NCBI GenBank assembly: GCA_964556425.1
Contig: CAZKWC010000088.1
Location: 1 to 10,001, forward strand
DNA from: JALQUL01 sp964556425
GTDB taxonomy: Bacteria > Pseudomonadota > Gammaproteobacteria > Burkholderiales > Burkholderiaceae_C
Reading direction: 5' to 3'
Length of the DNA stretch: 10,001 nt
The first letter of the stretch is position 1; each line of letters begins with the position of its first letter. The position numbers were made by a program, and so were the translations under genes. The notes under the pieces were generated by a model. It saw only the letters and a program-made list of their open reading frames with translations. It did no database searches and was not told where the DNA came from. Below are positions 6,746 through 10,001 of this stretch, one piece after another.

Positions 6746-7057
6746 CTAAGGAACTTGCAGGTCGTAGGCAAAAATGCCTTCTTTGCCGCCCACAGCGTGG
6801 GCCACTAATTGGGCTCCAGTAGCTTGATGAGCCGGATAGTTTTGATAACGAGCCAAAGCTTGTGCATCTGAAAAAATGGCAATAAACCCTTCTGAATAAC
6901 CTTTATCGAGTTGTTCAAATTTTTGATTAGGTCCCACTAATACGTCTATTAAGCCTGGAATTTCTTGTTTGAGTTGAATAATCTCTTGCCACCATTGATT
7001 TTTTTGAAGAGCCGTCACTTCAGGGCGAAATTGAATAAAAACGCAGTGGTAAATCAT
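6746..7057 (-). CDS. Dabb (stress-responsive alpha/beta-barrel) domain protein
   Basis: A 103-residue protein that fills a single Dabb domain. It begins IYHCVFIQF (the first strand, with H4), continues with a helix at about 16-33, PGLIDVLVGPN at 34-44, GFIAIFSDAQALARYQ at 57-72, and the YPAHQ motif (H77) typical of the family, ending in a final strand IFAYDL. Dabb proteins are small ferredoxin-like dimers with mostly undefined roles; some are cyclases or act in metabolism of small molecules. It lies 95 bp downstream of the importer ATPase on the same strand, so it may be transcribed with the transporter operon. No Shine-Dalgarno sequence is visible; the upstream bases are only A and T for about 18 positions. 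Function unknown. Confidence 0.85.
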   Translation of the reverse strand: MIYHCVFIQFRPEVTALQKNQWWQEIIQLKQEIPGLIDVLVGPNQKFEQLDKGYSEGFIAIFSDAQALARYQNYPAHQATGAQLVAHAVGGKEGIFAYDLQVP

Positions 7058-7072
7058 AATTTAAAAAATAAA

Positions 7073-7098
7073 AAAAGATTAAAAAAATAGAATCTTTT
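7073..7098 (-). terminator. Weak AT-rich hairpin after the ABC ATPase gene
   Basis: Read on the minus strand, AAAAGATT and AATCTTTT form an 8-bp stem with a 10-nt loop, followed by a long T-rich run. The stem has almost no GC pairs, so it may only partly end transcription of the importer operon, allowing some read-through into the Dabb gene. Confidence 0.35.
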
Positions 7099-7152
7099 GC
7101 TTAAGAGTTTTGCTACCAATTCTTAAACTAAAAATGAACCATGATTGCTTAT

Positions 7153-8202
7153 TTAATTCATCCGCATTCCGGTGTTGGCATCAAATAAATGAATATTCTC
7201 AGGTGAGAAATTGAGTTCAACAGTATCACCTAAACTTTGTTTGCATAAGCCACTCATGCGCACAGTAAATTCGCCATATTCACCTGCAACCAGCACATAA
7301 CTTTCTGCACCAGTGGGTTCTATTAGAGAAATTTTGCCTGTTAAATGACCAGGCTCAAGGCGAATATCTTCAGGGCGAATACCTAGACGTACTTTTTTGT
7401 TGGCAAACTCTGGTAAGCCAATATTCAATGTTTTGCCATTGATTTCTAAGTTGCCATTTGCATTTAAACTGGCATCACAGAAGTTGATAGCAGGTGAGCC
7501 AATAAAACTCGCTACAAATGTATTGGCTGGTTTTTCGTAGAGTTCCATAGGCGTTGCAAGCTGCTGAATTAAGCCGTCTTTTAAAACGGCAATTCGAGTC
7601 CCTAAAGTCATGGCTTCGATTTGATCATGCGTAACATAAATAGTGGTTACGCCGGTAGAGAGATGAAGTTTTTTAAGCTCAGCCCTCATATCTACTCTGA
7701 GTTTTGCATCAAGATTAGATAAAGGTTCATCAAATAAGAATAAGGATGGATGCCTAGCTAAAGCTCTGCCAATCGCCACCCTTTGTCGTTGCCCACCAGA
7801 GAGTTGTTTGGGTTTGCGATCGAGTAGATGCTCAATTTGCAACATTTTAGAAACATCGGCCACCACTTGTGCTCTTTTTTCTTTGGGCACTTTGCGCATT
7901 TCTAATGGAAACTCTATGTTTTTGGCAACTGTCATATTGGGGTACAAAGCATAACTTTGAAACACCATGGCAATGTCACGTTCATCGGGTTCAAGCAAAG
8001 TAATATCTTTACCAGCCAGCAGTAACTGACCCGTAGTAGGGGCTTCAAGACCCGCCACAATATTCATTAGCGTACTCTTGCCACAGCCAGAAGGACCTAC
8101 TAAGACCAAAAACTCACCATCAATAAGATCTAAATTAATTTCATGTAAGACTTTAGTCGCACCAAAGCTTTTTGAAATATTACGAATTTCTAATGTTGCC
8201 AT
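7153..8202 (-). CDS. ugpC: Sugar ABC transporter ATP-binding protein (UgpC/MalK/GtsD type)
   Basis: ATPase subunit of a CUT1 carbohydrate importer at the cytoplasmic face of the inner membrane. All motifs are intact in its 349 residues: Walker A GPSGCGKST at 36-44, Q-loop Q82, signature LSGGQ at 134-138, Walker B FLFDEP at 155-160 with catalytic E159, D-loop SNLDAKLR, and switch H192. A C-terminal OB/TOBE regulatory region follows from about 235 and contains LGIRPEDIRL, typical of MalK/UgpC-type proteins. The symbol follows the usual naming of this subfamily; it does not mean glycerol-3-phosphate is the substrate. It starts one base after the upstream permease stop, with AAGG as ribosome site, so it is the third visible gene of one operon. 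Confidence 0.95.
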   Translation of the reverse strand: MATLEIRNISKSFGATKVLHEINLDLIDGEFLVLVGPSGCGKSTLMNIVAGLEAPTTGQLLLAGKDITLLEPDERDIAMVFQSYALYPNMTVAKNIEFPLEMRKVPKEKRAQVVADVSKMLQIEHLLDRKPKQLSGGQRQRVAIGRALARHPSLFLFDEPLSNLDAKLRVDMRAELKKLHLSTGVTTIYVTHDQIEAMTLGTRIAVLKDGLIQQLATPMELYEKPANTFVASFIGSPAINFCDASLNANGNLEINGKTLNIGLPEFANKKVRLGIRPEDIRLEPGHLTGKISLIEPTGAESYVLVAGEYGEFTVRMSGLCKQSLGDTVELNFSPENIHLFDANTGMRMN

Positions 8203-8203
8203 G

Positions 8204-9061
8204 TTAACCTTTTACAGAACCAGCCATTAGGCCACGAACAAAGTATTTACCCGATACAAAATACACAACTAAAGTTGGAATAGCCGCAATAAATGCACCC
8301 GCAAAATGGACGTTGTATTCTTTAACCCCAGTAGAGCTACTCACTAAATTATTAAGCGCCACTGTCATGGGGAAAGAAGAGAAGTCACTAAAAGATGCAC
8401 CAAATAAAAAGTCATTCCAAATATTGGTAAATTGCCAAATAATATTCACCACAATAATAGGTAAGCTATTGGGCAGCATTAAACGCCAAAATAATGTAAA
8501 AAACTTAGCTCCATCCATGCGGGCTGATTTCACTAGTTCGTTAGGAAATGCTGCATAAAAGTTTCTAAAAAATAAGGTACCAAAACCAATACCATAAACG
8601 ACATGTACAAAAACTAGTCCTTTTACCGAACCGGCAAGCCCTAACTCACCGAGCAAACTAGCCATTGGAATAAGCACAATTTGGAAGGGAATAAAAACTG
8701 AAAAAAGTAATAAGCCAAAAATGAGTGAGGCACCTTTCATTTGAAATTGCGTCAAAACATAACCATTGAGTGCTCCTAAAATGGTGGAAATAATGACTGC
8801 CGGAATGACCATTAAAAACGAATTGATAAAATAGGGTTTAAGTCCTATGGGTTGCACTCCAATTTGTGCCGTACTCCATGCGCTTAACCAAGGTTCTATA
8901 GTGGCGTTTAAAGGCAAACTCACTAAATTGCCATTACGAATTTCTTCGAGTGGTTTAATAGAGTTCACCAACATTACATAAATTGGGGTTAAAAACAAAA
9001 AGGCTAAAAAAATGAGCACCAAATAAATAAGCGCCCTTTGCCAAGTAAAACGAGGGCTCAT
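8204..9061 (-). CDS. Carbohydrate ABC transporter permease, MalG/GtsC-like
   Basis: Inner-membrane channel subunit of 285 residues with about six transmembrane helices. The coupling EAA loop lies at about 175-197 (ELVKSARMDGA ... LP), where it contacts the ATPase. The stretches LGALNGYVL, FVHVVYG-x-G-x-x-TLFFRNFY, IWNDFLFG and the C-terminal KYFVRGL-x-x-G-x-VKG closely resemble GtsC, the second permease of the Pseudomonas glucose/mannose importer GtsABCD. Substrate by this resemblance would be glucose or a related sugar, which is inference. A strong ribosome site (AAGGAG at 9067-9072, minus strand) precedes the start. Its ATG overlaps the stop of the upstream permease by 4 bp, and the ATPase follows after 1 bp. 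Confidence 0.93.
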   Translation of the reverse strand: MSPRFTWQRALIYLVLIFLAFLFLTPIYVMLVNSIKPLEEIRNGNLVSLPLNATIEPWLSAWSTAQIGVQPIGLKPYFINSFLMVIPAVIISTILGALNGYVLTQFQMKGASLIFGLLLFSVFIPFQIVLIPMASLLGELGLAGSVKGLVFVHVVYGIGFGTLFFRNFYAAFPNELVKSARMDGAKFFTLFWRLMLPNSLPIIVVNIIWQFTNIWNDFLFGASFSDFSSFPMTVALNNLVSSSTGVKEYNVHFAGAFIAAIPTLVVYFVSGKYFVRGLMAGSVKG

Positions 9062-9927
9062 GAGGTCTCCTTGCTGTTTTTCATTTCACTACGAATATAA
9101 GGAATAACCACAATTGCAATGGCAATCAACATTAAAACAGCACTTGCTGCACCTACTGCCATTTCATTACGAGTGAAGGTGTATTGATACATAAACACCG
9201 ATGGCAACCAGGTATCTCGGCCTGGCCCGCCACCCGTTAAGGCAATCACTAAGTCGTAGCTCTTAATTGCCATATGCGCCAAAATAACAAAAGAAGAAAT
9301 TAAACTAGGCCCTAGTTGTGGAATGATAATTCGCCAATAAATTCGCCAGCTTTTTGCCCCATCAACTCGGGCAGCATGAATAATTTCTTGGTCAATGCCT
9401 CTAAGTCCTGCTAAAAATAAAGCCATGACAAAGCCACTCGATTGCCATACAGCTGCAATCACCACGGTGTAAATAGCCATCTCACCGTTTTTAATCCAGT
9501 CAAAGGTAAAGCTAGTAAAACCAAAACTTTGAACCGTACGCTCTAGCCCAATGCTAGGGTCTAAAAGCCATTTCCAAGCGGTGCCCGTCACAATAAAAGA
9601 CAGTGCCATTGGATATAAAAAAACCGTTCTAAAAAAACTTTCGGCCCTGATTTTTTGATCAATCAAGATGGCCATTAACAAACCTAAGACCAAACAAATA
9701 CCCACATATAAGGCAGAAAAAATGCCAAGATTTTTGGTTGATAATTGAAAAGTAGTTAAGTCTAAGAGTCGGCTGTAATTATTTTGCTCCGATAACTCGG
9801 TAATCGGCAAAATAGTGGAAGCGGTAAAAGATAAAAAAATAGTAAAAGCAATAAAGCCGTAAACACAGCAGCCAACCAATAGAACACTTGGACTAAGAAC
9901 AGCGCGTGCTAACCAATGGTGTTTCAT
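9058..9927 (-). CDS. Carbohydrate ABC transporter permease, MalF/GtsB-like
   Basis: First permease of the importer, 289 residues with about six membrane helices (first at about 12-32). Its EAA loop is at 181-203 (EIIHAARVDGA ... IIP). FLYPMALSFIVTGTAWKWLL, WQSSGFVMALFLAGLRG and IKSYDLV-x-ALTGGGPG resemble GtsB of the glucose/mannose importer more than alpha-glucoside or glycerol-phosphate permeases. The order permease-permease-ATPase, with the binding protein expected upstream, is the gtsABCD order. It overlaps the next gene by 4 bp (9058-9061). No good Shine-Dalgarno sequence precedes the ATG at 9927, and the preceding 50 bp are AT-rich. Confidence 0.93.
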   Translation of the reverse strand: MKHHWLARAVLSPSVLLVGCCVYGFIAFTIFLSFTASTILPITELSEQNNYSRLLDLTTFQLSTKNLGIFSALYVGICLVLGLLMAILIDQKIRAESFFRTVFLYPMALSFIVTGTAWKWLLDPSIGLERTVQSFGFTSFTFDWIKNGEMAIYTVVIAAVWQSSGFVMALFLAGLRGIDQEIIHAARVDGAKSWRIYWRIIIPQLGPSLISSFVILAHMAIKSYDLVIALTGGGPGRDTWLPSVFMYQYTFTRNEMAVGAASAVLMLIAIAIVVIPYIRSEMKNSKETS

Positions 9928-9978
9928 ATTTAATAGGCAAAAATATCATAAAAATAAAGCCTAACTCTATGTAAGCGA

Positions 9979-10001
9979 TTAAGGAACTTCTGCAATACTC
10001 A
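9979..10001 (-). CDS. Possible 3' end of the solute-binding protein gene (partial)
   Basis: On the minus strand one frame reads SIAEVP and then stops (TAA at 9979-9981), 51 bp before the permease start. CUT1 importer operons usually have the sugar-binding protein gene just upstream of the first permease, so this may be its end. Six codons are too few to identify anything, and other frames are also open here. The 51 bp between hold no gene or clear hairpin. Confidence 0.3.

Noticed and set aside
7101..7126. TTAAGA ... TCTTAA inverted repeat after the ABC ATPase gene
   Set aside because: Six AT-rich base pairs with a 14-nt loop and no following T-run; easily expected by chance in this AT-rich sequence.
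9970..9983. Operator-like TGTAAGCGATTAAG upstream of the first permease gene
   Set aside because: It matches the 4359-4372 operator core at only 10 of 14 positions, lacks palindromic symmetry, and overlaps the presumed end of the upstream gene rather than a promoter.

Overview
The window looks like chromosomal DNA of an AT-rich, facultatively aerobic proteobacterium, most likely a gammaproteobacterium. The evidence is the E. coli-type (long Q-loop) cytochrome bd operon with cydX and ybgE, a cydP-type small subunit, a near-consensus FNR/ANR box upstream, and a YbiU-like DUF1479 protein. I cannot fix the genus. There are no rRNA, tRNA, CRISPR or intact insertion-sequence features. All main genes are intact and base composition looks even throughout.

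Region 1 (1-3721, + strand) is a cytochrome bd quinol oxidase operon: promoter region with an FNR-like site, cydP, cydA, cydB, a 217-bp spacer with an unexplained inverted repeat, then cydX and ybgE. cydX is only 39 codons. Together these encode the two large subunits, two single-helix small subunits and the accessory YbgE membrane protein, for O2 reduction at low oxygen.

Region 2 (3722-6745) holds a GNAT acetyltransferase on the - strand. Divergent from it is a LacI-family repressor (AglR/RafR type) whose start codon overlaps nothing upstream and which probably has a leaderless transcript. A 16-bp perfect palindromic operator lies almost exactly between the -35 and -10 boxes of the repressor promoter, suggesting autoregulation. 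The repressor gene overlaps by 14 bp a DUF1479 (YbiU-like) putative Fe(II)/2-oxoglutarate-dependent oxygenase. A strong bidirectional hairpin terminator closes this unit.

Region 3 (6746-10001, - strand) holds a Dabb-domain protein and three genes of a CUT1 sugar ABC importer (ATPase, MalG-like permease, MalF-like permease). The permeases most resemble the glucose/mannose GtsBC type. The solute-binding protein gene is expected just beyond the right edge, and its last few codons may be at 9979-10001. The LacI regulator, DUF1479 oxygenase, Dabb protein and importer plausibly form one sugar-responsive locus. The window does not show this directly, because the operator of the transporter would lie outside it.

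I see no clearly new multi-gene defence or mobile system. The less ordinary points are the operator-in-spacer leaderless repressor promoter, the repressor-coupled DUF1479 gene next to a sugar importer, and the anomalous cydB-cydX spacer.
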